Positions 1 through 11,355 of a stretch of 64,000 nt of DNA are shown piece by piece. Source of the DNA: Branchiostoma floridae (taxonomy: Eukaryota; Chordata; Leptocardii; Amphioxiformes; Branchiostomatidae); assembly GCF_000003815.2 (NCBI RefSeq), contig NC_049996.1, forward strand, positions 14,932,619-14,996,618, in the 5' to 3' direction. Positions within the stretch are counted from its first letter, which is position 1, and each line of letters starts with the position of its first letter. The notes below the pieces were generated by a model. It searched no databases. It saw only the letters and a program-made list of their open reading frames with translations, and was not told the origin of the DNA. The translations under genes and the position numbers were made by a program.

Positions 1-1309
1 GAAATCAAATGGGTTAATACTGTATACTTATACAGAGTAATCAAGAGAATGTGATATAATTGATGTCCATGCAAATCACAAAAGGTGAATTTATGACCAT
101 TAGAGTTGAACTACATGTACCTATTGTACATTTGTAATACCAAAGATCTGCTATATGTTGTGTTATACCATCAAGTAATTTATGTGTTTGGACTGAAGGA
201 ATATTTAACTCTCAAGTCCATTCAAGCTAAGGTCCTTCCAAGGATAACAACAATTCAGATGTATAAAAGCTGAAAGATTGTATAAAAGCACTGTACTAAA
301 GTAAGGACTGTTGCAAAATGTGACTCCACAAATACCAAGTTACATGCATGACACAACATCATCATAATAACATAATAGTATGCATTGTTTACAGTAGCAA
401 TAAGATAAGAACCTAAAAATAATGTGTTGCACAGCTCCAAAAAAAATGCTATAAAATGTCAGCATTATACTGTGAATAATGTAAAACAACCCCAACACAC
501 TTATGGAAAAGAGCTGACTCAATTTGCTTGGATGAAAACACAAACCGTAGCAAATCCACGTTCCATTATCTACTATCGAAAAAGTGCTTGCTTGAATATT
601 GTGCTTAGAGTTTGACTGATGTAGAGCGGTGGCCTATAGGTGTGTACTTGGCGGAAAACGCGAGCTGTTGCAAAGCCGCACTAGTCATCACTACCTTAGC
701 AAAATTTGTCTGTCTACTAACTTTTGGAATTACTAGTACCTGCACCAGAGAAAAATTCCCTGCACCATTCAAATATATCCCAAAAGGGAATAAAACAGGC
801 TTTTGAATATACTTTGTAGGGGCTACTTTTTACAACTGTTTTATGCTAGCCTAACAAAGTATGTAAGGGGAAACTGCCTTGCATAGAAACTAATTTAAAT
901 TTAAAGTAACATGTTGATGTACTTACAAAAGTTACAAACTATTAGTGATTATCATCACTGTCCTCATCATGATCAGCTGGGTCATTTCTCATGTATCTAT
1001 ACTTTAGGAATTACAAGGACAAGTCTCAAAATTCTGGTGCAGGCAAGGTACAGGTAGACACCAGAAATACCTGCACAGACCAAATTTTACGTGCACAGGT
1101 GGTATTTCAAGCCCTGGCTACTACTAGACTAAGTATGTCTTTAAACTTAAGCTGCATGTGCATGTACATGTACTTTATAAAGCATCATGCTTCACCTGAG
1201 TTGAGGATGACAGACTTAACTTCAGAAATAAATTTTAACAAAATTTAAAAGAGTTTCAATTGAACTTTTTAAAAAAACATGTTTCTGCAATGTATACAAG
1301 AATAACGAA
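1..1309. other. No gene recognised
   Basis: AT-rich stretch with only short open frames that show no recognisable domain and no paired splice signals that I could support. I see no element ends here. Confidence 0.5.
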
Positions 1310-2559
1310 TAACGGCACTGAACTTTAATCCAACACATTTCAGCAAATTCCAAACTGAACCATGAATAAACAAGCGGGCTTTAGCGCATTCTGGAAACTG
1401 TTTAGTGCATTGTTTACTATGTTTCCCCGGCCATTGCTACACATGCATTGGTCTGCCACTTTCTGTTGTGTCGCGAGAAAATAACATTTCAAAGACAGTG
1501 TGACTGATAGCAAGTCCTTTGGGATTCTATTCCCAGTGGAACTTTAATCCAACACAATAATATAACAAGGCTGTTTATCTATGGATTTCATATTTAAAAC
1601 GACAAATTTGTATCAATCGGCAGGCACTTACTCAATGTTAAATTGGCAAATCGGTATGTCGGTAAACTGCTGATAGCCGCGATCAAAACACGGCCCCAAA
1701 ATGCATCAACCAGCAGCAAATCCGTTCTGCTGTTCTACTACACAGTTATGATGTTCTATGAAACTTTTCATCCGTTGTTTGGTTAGCAAATGGTGGCAAA
1801 ATACGTTGTTTGTGAATGGTTCCCCAAAAATATACCCGCAAAACACAGTTTAAAAAACTCCCTACAATACGTCCCCCATGTGGGGCTGTTGGTATCGCCA
1901 GTGAGATCTGTCCTACTGGCCTTTGGATGTGATCACTTTCAAAAATAGGGGTGAAGGGGCGTGCTGAAATATGATTCAAAATGGCACGTGTTCGGATTTC
2001 CACTGAATTTGTGTAACAAAGCCTGGCCCTGTACCTAGGCATGTTGAATGTGTTGGATGGACAGTTTATTAATATTTTGCTATACAGTGGAAGCCAGTTA
2101 ATTGCACGTCGGATAAACGCACACTTCGGTCAATTGCACGGAATCCCCAAATCCCGTGGTGGTGTGGTCCAACTGGGTTACTTCACATTATCGCACACGC
2201 CGGATAAATGCACGGGATTCGCTGGTAAATTGGGTGTGCAACTAAGCGGCTTCCACTGTATTTACTGTGATGATTAATGTGTAAAGTGAGGACGAAGAGT
2301 AGGGTTGCTTGAAATTACAATCACTGCCCTCTTCCCACGGCTTGATTAACAGCATGAAAACATACCAGAAGATTGACTAACTTGTCGCTGCAACATGCGA
2401 TCTTTGTGAGCTGAAACTTACAAGGTTTTAAGTCGTATACCTTACTGGTTTTGTAAAGCATTCAAAAGAATTTGCATACCGGAGATAGTTTTTGACTGAC
2501 AGATGGGTTCTGAAAAGTGTTGGATTAAAGTTGCGTTGGATTAAAGTTCAGTGCCGTTA
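1310..2559. mobile_element. DNA-transposon-like element with terminal inverted repeats
   Basis: The left end (1310) reads TAACGGCACTGAACTTTAAT and the right end (to 2559) is its reverse complement. The subterminal word AACTTTAATCCAAC recurs at 1321 and 1541, and in inverted form twice near 2516-2547. No transposase frame is visible in the 1.25 kb interior, so this would be a non-autonomous copy. A clean target-site duplication could not be assigned, so the superfamily is open. A smaller element (2085-2258) is nested inside. Confidence 0.6.
2085..2258. mobile_element. Small TA-flanked MITE, pogo/Tc1-like ends
   Basis: Begins CAGTGGAAGCC and ends with its reverse complement, flanked by TA on both sides (2083-2084 and 2259-2260). 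That is the pattern of pogo/Tc1-mariner derived MITEs. The body is similar to 58999-59174, which makes it a family rather than a chance palindrome. It sits inside the larger element 1310-2559 and so arrived later. Confidence 0.65.
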
Positions 2560-3337
2560 CAAGATGTATTGTTATTTTTATGAATTTCAATGTTTTGTCA
2601 AAATTATGTTCATTAAAACTTCAAGAGTAAGATTACACACTTTTGTATGTATTCATTCACTAAATAATGTTTAATCACTTAATCTTCTGTTGGTTCCTTC
2701 AACAAAGCATGCTGATTTCGAAGGGGGTACAGAAAAACAAAAGCAATAGAATGGTGCATAAAACACCTAACGGAGATGTAGACGTTATCATGAAACAACC
2801 AATGCACGATGAAAATAATCCACCAAACATCTGCTTGGAGTTTACTCAATGATAATCAAACGAACATGCGTCAGAAAAGTCCCGAAATTTGCCACGAGAT
2901 CGCTTCGTTTCTCCATAAACTATGGCCCCAAATGGTCACAAGAATATACCACACAATGTCCGACACGACTTACCTCATGAAACCGACGTTAATTATTTTA
3001 AACGGCTTCCAAGGACGAATTCTGACCGACCTCTCGCCTCCATCTTGCATTGGTAGTTACATCTGGCGCGTTCTGTGGCGCACTGCATTGTGGGTGCCAC
3101 ATGTTGATAATATTTTTACAGCAAAAACGGTACGAAAATGATTAATAACTTTCGGATGGTATTGAGTTTATATTGAGCCGCGTTGCCCGGTAAGAAATAA
3201 CAACAATGCTCTGCGTTCAACCTGAGAAATGTTGCGGTCCCCATATCTCTACTTATGTCATACCTGTGACGCGAAAACGTTCGATACGGGTGTTCCGGAC
3301 CGGGTGGTAACTTTCCGTACGGCCCGGGGTTATCATA
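2560..3337. other. No gene recognised
   Basis: No supported exon or element ends. Short frames here lack family motifs. The right edge is an assembly gap. Confidence 0.45.
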
Positions 3338-3455
3338 NNNNNNNNNNNNNNNNNNNNNNNNNNNNNNNNNNNNNNNNNNNNNNNNNNNNNNNNNNNNNNN
3401 NNNNNNNNNNNNNNNNNNNNNNNNNNNNNNNNNNNNNNNNNNNNNNNNNNNNNNN
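3338..3455. other. Assembly gap (118 N)
   Basis: Run of N. Open frames crossing it are not meaningful. Confidence 1.
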
Positions 3456-3530
3456 CAACAAATTTGTTCAACTTCTGGCGCATTTCGCATCAAAACAGTG
3501 GTTTCTTCAGGTGGGTATGACATAAATAAA

Positions 3531-3662
3531 ATACAACACGGTGTATTCCGCATCACCGTCGGTCTCAGCCCTCCCGCGGGTCGGATCACCCTCCGGCCTT
3601 CGGGCGATCCGACCCGCGGTCGGGCTGATACCTTGGGCGATACGGAATACACCGTGTTGTAT
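3531..3662. repeat. 132-bp near-perfect palindrome (fold-back element)
   Basis: Left arm starts ATACAACACGGTGTATTCCG and the right arm ends with the reverse complement. The inner arms CCGCGGGTCGGATC and GATCCGACCCGCGG also pair, around a short GC-rich loop near 3591-3604. It would form a strong hairpin. It is most likely a MITE, but no target duplication was resolved. Confidence 0.7.
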
Positions 3663-3769
3663 TCTATATATATCAAAAAGTCCTTGATATCAAGAAGACT
3701 TTAAATTTCTTACCAGCTTCAACCAGTGAAACAACCAGAGGGGCGAGTAAGAACAGAAAGAAACAACAT

Positions 3770-3850
3770 GCCCCCTACCCGGAATCGAACCGGGGTCGGC
3801 AGATCACAAATCACGAACGCTATCACCGTCGCCAGAAAAGCACTAACCCC
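3770..3850 (-). repeat. tRNA-derived SINE-like fragment
   Basis: Read on the minus strand, the segment carries a perfect Pol III B box (GGTTCGATTCC, 3781-3791) within a T-arm-like stem and a plausible A-box region upstream. The 5' acceptor strand does not pair with the 3' strand, and the anticodon stem is poor. A tRNA-derived SINE head or tRNA relic therefore fits better than a functional tRNA gene. Confidence 0.45.
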
Positions 3851-4063
3851 CCGTTAGTGCCCTTGGGCAAGGACGATAGGCGGTACTTGAACACCCCTGT
3901 TACAAACTTTCCATTTCTAAACATCGAGGGACTCAATGCCAACGGTCAAATATTTAAAGTCTTCTTTTCTTCTTTTGTAAAATAGGCCCTCAGAACATAA
4001 GTTATGGCAAGGGCAGCATAGAATAACCCGGAACGTTCATATCAGCCCAACTGGAGAGCCACG

Positions 4064-4080
4064 TTCAGCACCAAGGACAG
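4064..4080 (+). promoter_or_regulatory. RE1/NRSE-like 17-mer
   Basis: TTCAGCACCAAGGACAG fits the degenerate REST-binding consensus TTYAGMRCCNNRGMSAG at every position. It lies in an inverted-repeat arm, so it may simply be element sequence. Binding is not shown. Confidence 0.35.
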
Positions 4081-4485
4081 GGCAGTGCGATCAAAACATA
4101 ATGGTGCGGTGCCAAAAAGGACACAAGGGTAGGCCTCTATGCATGCAACCAACGCTCTCTTGAAGTTGCTTGGGATATTTCAAAACATTTAGGAGAAGCC
4201 CCTGCACCGACGGTGACTGGTTCCATTGCTGGCAAAATGTTTCCAACCTCCTGCCCACAACCATCAACAATCCACTACCTTAGCTAAGGAAAAACGCACA
4301 AGGTATGTTACAAAGTCTTCGGGGGTGATTTGGTTTATATACAACTAACATATAAGGTTAAGTTGCCTGTAAACTTGAATGTTTCAAATCACAAGCAGCT
4401 TCAAGAGGGCATTGGTTACATATGCATACAGACTTACCATTGTATACGTTTCGGCACCTCACCGTTATGTTTTGATTGCACCGCC

Positions 4486-4502
4486 CTGGCCTTGGTGCTG
4501 AA
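4486..4502 (-). promoter_or_regulatory. RE1/NRSE-like 17-mer, inverted partner
   Basis: The reverse strand reads TTCAGCACCAAGGCCAG and again satisfies the RE1 consensus. It is the mirror copy of the site at 4064 in the opposite arm. The one base that differs between the two is allowed by the consensus. Confidence 0.35.
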
Positions 4503-4800
4503 CATGGCTTTCCATTTACTCTAGGCATTTTGCCTAGATAGAGTAGAAAAGAATTCTAGCGCAGCAGAAAGTAAACTCTCATCGAAAATTAGTTTTTACC
4601 TTTCAGAAAATCGTATTAAATCTTAATCACAAGATCTCAAAGTTGGAGGGTCAATTTGGTATTAAAATGGGTAGTCATTTTATGAATGTAAATTGCTGAA
4701 TGTTTGATTCATGAACACATTTTGTAAGAATGTTTCAAAGGATGCACCAAATTGAAAGGTAGATTTAAGCCAGGTTCACCCAAGACCTCAGAAAACTTAC

Positions 4801-4920
4801 CTTAAATGCATCAAGGTCATGCACAGCATCTAGCCAAACTTGAGACCACCTCAGCCTGCTGCTCTCACTGCAGCCTACCGTTCTCTTCTTTACACTGTCT
4901 GCTAGTTGTTGCACCTTCAT
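4801..4920 (-). CDS. Candidate start exon, unknown protein
   Basis: On the minus strand an ATG at 4918-4920 opens a 40-codon frame that ends exactly at a strong donor (AAG|gtaagt, junction 4801/4800). The peptide starts MKVQQLADSVKKRT and ends VWLDAVHDLDAFK, mixed charged and hydrophobic, which looks like real coding sequence. A TAG lies three codons upstream in frame, supporting the ATG. No following exon was identified between 4800 and the N gap, and I do not recognise the family. It could be a relic or an isolated chance frame. Confidence 0.35.
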
Positions 4921-4970
4921 AGTCAGCTAGGAACTGCTGCTACTAGTTGCTGTTCTCACCGAGGCCAAAC

Positions 4971-5580
4971 TTACCAGAAACACCAGTGATACAAGTTCTT
5001 TTCTTTGACAAACAGCAAGCAAAACAGAGGGAAAAGACAATCTATTTGAATACAAGTATTTTCTTTGGGATGGTCAAGAAAAGGCAAACAAAGGCAACAA
5101 AAAGCACCCGTTATTCGAGTTATTTTCTTTGACATAGCCAAAAGAAAATAAAACACAGGCAAGACTGAATATTTTATTTTGTGATACATGTAGTTCTTCT
5201 CAGTGACATAGCCAGCAAAACTAAGAGACTTTACCTGTGAAACATGTTCTTTTCTTGGGCAAGGCCAAAGAAAATAAAAGAGAGGCAAGAAAAGAATAGC
5301 TACAATACTTTTCTGTGTCAAGTGAGAAAATTTCATTGTGAATAAGAAAATAGTCTTTATTCTTGTATGACCAAATTAAAGAAAAAATCAAAGAAAAGGA
5401 ACTAAAAGATAAAACCTTGAACACAAGATAGTTATTTCCCTTGACCAAAGCCAAGACTTAAAAATGAAACTAGTTCTTTTCTTTGTTAAATATTCTTTAA
5501 TATTGACATAGTCAATGGAAAGCAAAACAAAACAGAGGCTAACTGACCAAATAAAGAGAAAAAACAAGGATTCCAAAATA
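4971..5580. repeat. Degenerate tandem repeats, TTCTTTTCTTTGACA-like
   Basis: The words TTCTTTTCTTTG, GACATAGCC and AAAGAAAATAAA recur five or six times at irregular spacing of roughly 70-110 bp. On the minus strand this leaves a 121-codon frame whose peptide is itself repetitive, so it is best read as minisatellite. Confidence 0.5.
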
Positions 5581-6394
5581 AAAGAGAGTTTTGTGATACA
5601 AGAAAGTTAAAAAAAGTCTTCCTTTGCTTTTCTTCTTCGTAAACTCCAAAGAGAACTAAGTTTCCTGTCTATTCACAAACTGGACAGACACAACGATAGG
5701 GTAGCCATGCATGTTTAGGCATTTATTAAACACAGGTTTCTTGCCATGGAAACTAGACTGACACGGAGGCCAGTAACAGACAATATAAATGGTTACATTA
5801 TCGAACACCGTTTAAAGATGTCTGGTAGACAAATTATAAACAGTTTACACTATCAGTGAAGGTCATTTACCACTTCTACTGTATACGAGCTGGATGGGTA
5901 CCGATAAAAGGTGTAACGTTTACGTGAAATACCAAACATAAGATGGTGGACACGTGGTACGGGACCATCAACAGAAACATACTTAGGCTTAGATTTACAA
6001 AGTGGGTAAAGTACACAATCAAGACGAATACTGTTATATAGAAACATTAGATACACTAGAAGACATATTGATTCTGATCGCAGACCTGTGACTGAATACA
6101 AGAAGACTGCTGTGGATATGGATTGACACATTAGATTAGCTTGCTCTGGCAGGTTCCAGAGGTAACACAATCTCCTCTCTCAGTCTCCTTCGCCCTTTTC
6201 GTCTCACACTGCAGGATTGAGCAGCTGCACGTGGTAGTCAGGAACCCTTGATGCCTGAGTGTGGAACAAGCAAACAAAATTGTAAGAAAAACTGACAGGA
6301 TTGTAAGGATAAACAGAATTACAGTCTGTGCGGTTATTGGAAATTTCACAAGGAGTATATCACTCACATGTACACTTCTTTGATAGCTTTACAA
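5581..6394. other. No gene recognised
   Basis: A 78-codon minus-strand frame (6131-6367) has a hydrophobic run followed by several cysteines, but no splice context or family match. Nothing else stands out. Confidence 0.4.
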
Positions 6395-6730
6395 GCTCAG
6401 ACACACAAACACACACAGGCACACACTCACACAGGCACACACACAAACGCACACACAAACACACTCAGTTACACACAACACAAACATACACACACAGGCA
6501 CAGACACACACACAGGCAGGCACACAGACACACTCACACAGGCACACAAACACACACAGGCACACACGCATACACACACACACAGTCACACACACACACA
6601 CACATGCACACACAGACACACATAGGCACACATACAAACAATATAAACATACATACATACATACACACACACAACACAGACATATACAACCACACACAAC
6701 ATACATATACACACACAAACCCACACATAC
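6395..6730. repeat. CA-rich microsatellite tract
   Basis: Long imperfect (CA)n interspersed with CACACAGG and CATA variants. All three frames stay open on both strands purely because of composition. The tract resumes after 7820, showing that the element at 6733-7819 inserted into it. Confidence 0.9.
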
Positions 6731-6732
6731 AT

Positions 6733-7819
6733 AACGTAAGGTTACCAGTTTACGTGCAGGACCAGTTTACGGTCACTTATTGGTGGATGCAGACTTCGAG
6801 GTCAATTGTAAAAAAGAAAATTCTCTTGAGTAGGAAAGAAGTACGTTTATATCATCTATGTGTCTTGCCTTATTTATCACATAACTTTGCATCCAGCAAA
6901 TCACGTCTGAAAAGTCCGACAACAATTTACATTTACGCTTGAGTGCGCACAACACTATTACAGATGACCCGGTTCTGATCGTAATTCTAGACGGCTATTT
7001 TCGTCCCCTCTTTAAAATCCAACAAACTCTTTATGAATTGAAACATCACCTCAAACCAAACCTGGAGTTCTTATCTCAAGAATGCATGGTAATTTTATGT
7101 ATGTTGTCCAAGGAAACTCTTATAAACTGCATAAAAACAAGTGACTGTCCTCGCCGAGCGGGTAGTTTTCGAACGCCATGATGCATCACGTGACTTGCCC
7201 GTTAAAGCTTGGTGCACTGGAGAGCGAGAAATTGTCGCAAGGGGCGCTGTTGGGGCTAATTTATGTGGGGAGGGCACGCGTGAGCGAAGCCACATGTATA
7301 CTGAACGCGTTTCAAGGCCAGTTCCTATCTATACAGGTGATAACAACATCCAAATGCGTTGCCATTATTAGTAGCATTGTGCAAGTTGTCGAACAGCATG
7401 GCGCTCTGAGTGGCGTTCTGTTGGGGCAAAGATGACTTACCGATAACGTTTAGCGGCGATGCAAAGTGGCGGCATGGCCATATGTAAACAATTTATCCAT
7501 TGTGTTATCTCAGTGAACTACGTGGGGGACTTTTAAGGGAAATGATCAGATATGTGTCCTTTAGAAAAATAACCTCATGGAGAAACACCCAACTGACCGT
7601 AAATTGGTCACCCTGGAAGAATTCTTGGCTGCAGACTTGTTTACTAAAGACGCTCGTACGGCGAGAAATCCTCAGAAGAAATATGATGCCACACAGAGCT
7701 TGACGCAGACCGACTTTGATGTCTTCCAATTAAAGACAGCTTTTCACTTCCCGGCCTGCGCGCTTTCCATAAAACGGCATTATTAACAAATCGACCGTAA
7801 ACTGGTAACCTTACGTTAC
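6733..7819. mobile_element. Non-autonomous DNA transposon with TIRs, in CA repeat
   Basis: The ends AACGTAAGGTTACCAGTTTA (from 6733) and the reverse complement (to about 7818) form inverted repeats of more than 20 bp. A subterminal CCAGTTTACGGTCA-like word recurs at 6762, 7596 (inverted) and the right end. The flanks ACATACAT and ACATACAC could be an 8-bp target duplication (7 of 8), as in hAT elements, but the CA-rich context weakens this. The interior has short frames without transposase motifs. Confidence 0.6.
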
Positions 7820-7926
7820 ATACACATGCACACAACCACTTGTATACTCAAAGCCCGAATCATGGTGCTGAAATGCCATCCACTGTCACAAAATCATTGA
7901 CAGTTCACAAAGAATGGACGTCATAC

Positions 7927-7992
7927 CTCTGCCATCTCCTCAGTAAGACAGTCCACTGCTGCATCTTCCAAAACATCCTTCCTTCAAGTAGC
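7927..7992 (-). other. Candidate 66-nt exon
   Basis: The minus strand has a pyrimidine-rich acceptor (CCTTGTCTCCAG) before 7992 and a donor (GGCAGAG|gtatga) after 7927. The 66-nt segment is open in the phase-2 frame, like the 33-nt and 45-nt modules of the array. Its 3' end resembles the 33-nt module end (ATGCCAGAG|gtaag), so it may be a distant relative at the array edge. Unproven. Confidence 0.25.
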
Positions 7993-8638
7993 CTGGAGAC
8001 AAGGCAAGGTCATCTTTCCAAGAATTGATTCTCTGGATAAACAGAAAACAAGAAACTGTTGTCACTTGAAAAACAAAATCAAACAAAGAATAGCTTCTGT
8101 GCACATACTACAGACATGAACAGTAACATGTATGCTTGTCTTTCATTCATCTTGGTATACCCATGAACCATAGTTTGATAACTTTACATTAATTTCTATT
8201 TGGATGTTCCCATTTCAAGTTTACATATGAATTTAGTGTCTGGTATAGTTTCAATAACGATGTGTAAAAATAAAGTTTCTTATCTTTTTTTGTCCTGCTG
8301 CCAAGAGCTCTATGCAGTGTCATCTGTCAGAAGGATGATTCAGTATCTGTATATAAACAAAAAACAAGACATAGTTGACTGTTAGCATTTGGAACAACAG
8401 CATAAAACAAAACAACAGGTTTGAAGTGAGATATGTTATATGCCAACAGTGCTGCTTTACCTTTCTTCTAGAAAAAGTCTGTATTGGCACAACTTTTACA
8501 TTGTGTGAATTCCCTTTAACCAGATGTCATTTCTTACATTTCCGTCACTAAACATGCTAAAAACCTACTTATTCAAGTAATATAGTAACTTATCTTTTTT
8601 CAGTCTTGTTGCAAAACTCAGTTGAATTCTTGCTTCAG

Positions 8639-8713
8639 GTAGCCTCGAGGCAGGGGACGTCTACTCCAGGAGCTATCCTGTTGCAGCAAACATAGAAAGA
8701 ATCCAACAAGCAG
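8639..8713 (+). other. Candidate exon, first of a tandem pair
   Basis: On the plus strand an acceptor (TTCTTGCTTCAG) and donor (GCAG|gtaagt) bracket 75 nt. The frame entered with two bases reads SLEAGDVYSRSYPV and onward without stop. The sister copy at 8856 shares the acceptor context and the LEA-DVYS core. The CTTCAGGTAGCC core also appears inside array modules read on the other strand, so strand assignment is not secure. Confidence 0.3.
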
Positions 8714-8855
8714 GTAAGTAGCTGTATCATACATCAATCAGTACTTACACATAATGTCTGGTCTATTTTTGATAATTTATGTATTGAAATGAAGAGCTGC
8801 TTATCTTTTTTTTTAAGGCCTGTTGTCCAAAACTCAGTTGGCTTTCTTGATTCAG

Positions 8856-8934
8856 GTAACCTCGAGGCAGAGGACGTCTATTCAGGGAGCAATTCTATGC
8901 CTGCTGCAGCATCAAAAGAAAACACAGCAAGAAT
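8856..8934 (+). other. Candidate exon, second of a tandem pair
   Basis: 79 nt between CTTGATTCAG and AAT|gtaagt, reading NLEAEDVYSGSNSM in the same phase as 8639-8713. About 220 bp separate the two acceptors, and the upstream CTTATCTTTTTT block is duplicated as well (also near 8278). This is a tandem duplication containing an exon-like segment. Confidence 0.3.
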
Positions 8935-9539
8935 GTAAGTTCATGCGCATTTAAGTTCATTAGCATACACACCCACTACATATTTATGCATCACTGAGGC
9001 TTTGAGGCTTCTTTTACAAGTAAACTACACACAGTAGTTGTGCCTGCACTTGTATATTTTATCTTTACAAATCATCTAGCATGAGAATTTTACGAACAGC
9101 AGATTTTATCAAAATGATTTGATGACAAAGAAAACACCATTTACAGCTGTATGATTTATATCTTAACTTCAATAGCCATGGTTGCTGTCTCTGTTAGAGA
9201 TAAAGTTCATAAACAAGAATGATAAAGGATATAGAATGCTGTCCTCTCTTCTCATGGTCCCATCACCTGCTTGGCTGGGAAGGCTGGGTACAGTTGGCCT
9301 CTTCCGATGAAGGATCTGTAGCTGAAGAAAACTACAGACAAGTTAGAAAATTAAAGCCTCAGTGAGGAAAAAAATCTTTAAAAAAAGTTTTGTATACTTA
9401 CATATTTACCTGGTAAAGGTCTCCATAACATATAGGCAGACCTCACAGCTCTACAGAAGTGGCAAAATTGTGTCCATCATCAAAATTGGCGCATAAAGAT
9501 GTTCAGAATCGTATAGAAAATCTATTAATCTTAATCTAT

Positions 9540-10720
9540 TTTGTAACTAAACAGTCAATTCACACCACACAGTGTTCAGACATTGTCTCTTTATTTCATT
9601 GCCAAACTTACAAAGCAGCAACCTGCAAAAAGACCTCCTTATTGAAACTAATTCAAATCAATTGATTCACACCACACAATATTGAAGAAACATTCTCTCT
9701 TTATTTCATTGTCAATGCAATTTACAGACTGTAAAGCTCTACAAAAGTTGTGTCCATCATCAAAGTGGCGCGAAAGTGAGTCCAAAATCGCGAAGAAAAC
9801 CTTTCTCTGTCTTGTAAGTAACTTGTGATCAATTGACACCACACAGCATTCTGACTTTGTCTCTTTATTTCATTCTCAGTGAACTTACAGAGTGTGGAAA
9901 TGACAAAGGAGACCTTACTCTATCTTCTTAAAAGTAATTGCAATAAATTGATTCACACCACACAATGTTGAACAGACAGTCTCTTTATTTCTTTGCCAAC
10001 AGAGCTTACAGACTGTAAAAAAGTGTATCAAAACAAAAATTGTCCCCTTTTGTAAGGACCCAAGTTCCCTTCCCACCATGGGATAGAAAAACACAAAGAA
10101 GCGTTACTAATCCGCGAGTAAGTCAAGCCACACAGTATTCAGATGAAATCTCTTTATTTCAATCTCAAGATGTGTGCATCATCAAAATTGGCACAATATG
10201 GTCTTCAAAAGTTCAACAGTGAAGAAGTCCTTGCTCTATCTTAAAGTTTTAATTTAAATCGCAAGTAACTCACACCACACATAATTTAGAGAGTCTCTTT
10301 ATCTTAATCACAATGCCACTTATAATACAGAGTGTAGAAACTTAAAAACAAAAAAAGAATTCCCAAATGTGCAAGGACCCAAGTTCCCTTCCCATCATGG
10401 GATAGTAAAACACAAACCAAGAAGCATTACTCTACCGCGAGTAAGTCAAGCCACACAGTATTTAGACAAAATCTCTTTATTTCAATCTCAACATGTGTCC
10501 ATCATTAAAATTGCCACAATACGATCTCCAAAAGTTGCAAAGAAGTCCCTACTCTATACTGTACCTTAGTCTTAAATCACGAGTAATTCACACCACACAA
10601 TATTCAGACATTGTCTCTTTATTTCAATCTCAAGACTTACATAGTCTGTAAACAGCATCAAAATAAAAGGAAAATTCCCAACTTTGCAAGGACCCAAGTT
10701 CCCTTCCCATGAAGGGATAG
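9540..10720. repeat. 107-bp-type array, diverged edge copy (about 8 units)
   Basis: Eight occurrences of a TTCACACCACACA...CTCTTTATTTCA core at 9557, 9664, 9832, 9951, 10126, 10269, 10447 and 10587. Spacing is irregular, and a GGACCCAAGTTCCCTTCCCA block comes between some units. On the minus strand each unit gives AATAAAG followed about 25 nt later by a GT-rich stretch. Confidence 0.75.
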
Positions 10721-10801
10721 AAAAACACAAATGTTTGAAGCTGTAGGTATGAGGAGAGAAAGCACATGTTATAAAAGCATGCAGTCCTAAACATGGCTTA
10801 C

Positions 10802-10834
10802 CTCTGGCATGTTGGATAGTCCGTCTGCTGTTGT
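10802..10834 (-). other. 33-nt splice-bounded module, edge A-like copy
   Basis: Minus strand: GTTCGAG before, GCCAGAG|gtaagc after. Open in the phase that follows the 45-nt module (QQQTDYPTCQ) and also in phase 0 (TTADGLSNMPE). Confidence 0.35.
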
Positions 10835-11310
10835 CTCGAACAACATAAAAACACAGGAGTGACCTCTTGCCAATCTAGACTAGACCAGGCTAAAGAAATT
10901 GTCTGTTTGCCAGAAATTCCTTTGGCCTGGTATGGGCTAAAATTTGGGGTGTGCCTTGTAGTTATGCAAATGCTGAAATTTAACAGAAAGTAAACCTATT
11001 TACATTTTTGTATCTTAATCAGCTTAAGTCTTAGTTTAGATTGTCTTAGCTTAGCACTTAAAAGTTAATTGACTTAATTAGCTTAGCATCTATCATTATT
11101 ATGCAAACATCAAAGTTCTTTGTGGATAAGACTTCAATCCACAACTTTGTCTTTTATCTAAGAAACATTTTCAAAATGAAGTTTCAATATGTTTTATGTC
11201 CATCAGTCCACACCCCCCAAACAATCTGGGAACTAAGGCCCGCTCTCAGAATAATCAAACACACTTCAACTACTAACTAAGTCCCTGGTCTAATTTAGTT
11301 TTTAACTCAC

Positions 11311-11355
11311 CTTTCCTGATCTAAGTCAAAGTGCATGTGAAGTCCAGAGAGCCAG
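11311..11355 (-). other. 45-nt splice-bounded module, edge A-like copy
   Basis: Minus strand: acceptor CTGCCTTTAG, donor GGAAAG|gtgagt. Read from the second base it gives WLSGLHMHFDLDQE. It enters and leaves in phase 2, so it can be skipped or repeated without a frameshift. Confidence 0.4.

Larger units (their letters stand above)
4056..4512. repeat. Inverted-repeat element with arms of about 130 bp
   Basis: The left arm (from about 4056) and right arm (to about 4512) are imperfect reverse complements. Shared words include GTTCAGCACCAAGG, CAAAACATAA and CTCTTGAAG, separated by roughly 200 bp of unique sequence. It is probably a fold-back transposon. Each arm carries a match to the vertebrate RE1/NRSE motif. 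Confidence 0.6.

Noticed and set aside
3770-3850. tRNA gene
   Set aside because: Perfect B box, but no pairing 5' acceptor strand and no sound anticodon arm; a SINE or tRNA relic is more likely.
6131-6367. 78-codon frame with a hydrophobic segment and cysteines
   Set aside because: Could be a small membrane protein, but no supporting start context, splice sites or family; AT-rich sequence readily gives such runs.
6328-6942. 204-codon His/Thr-rich frame
   Set aside because: Translation of the CA microsatellite; all frames on both strands stay open there because of composition.
9540-10720. CRISPR-like direct repeats with spacers
   Set aside because: The 107-bp arrays are eukaryotic minisatellites whose whole unit is conserved; there are no short repeats with unique spacers and no cas genes.
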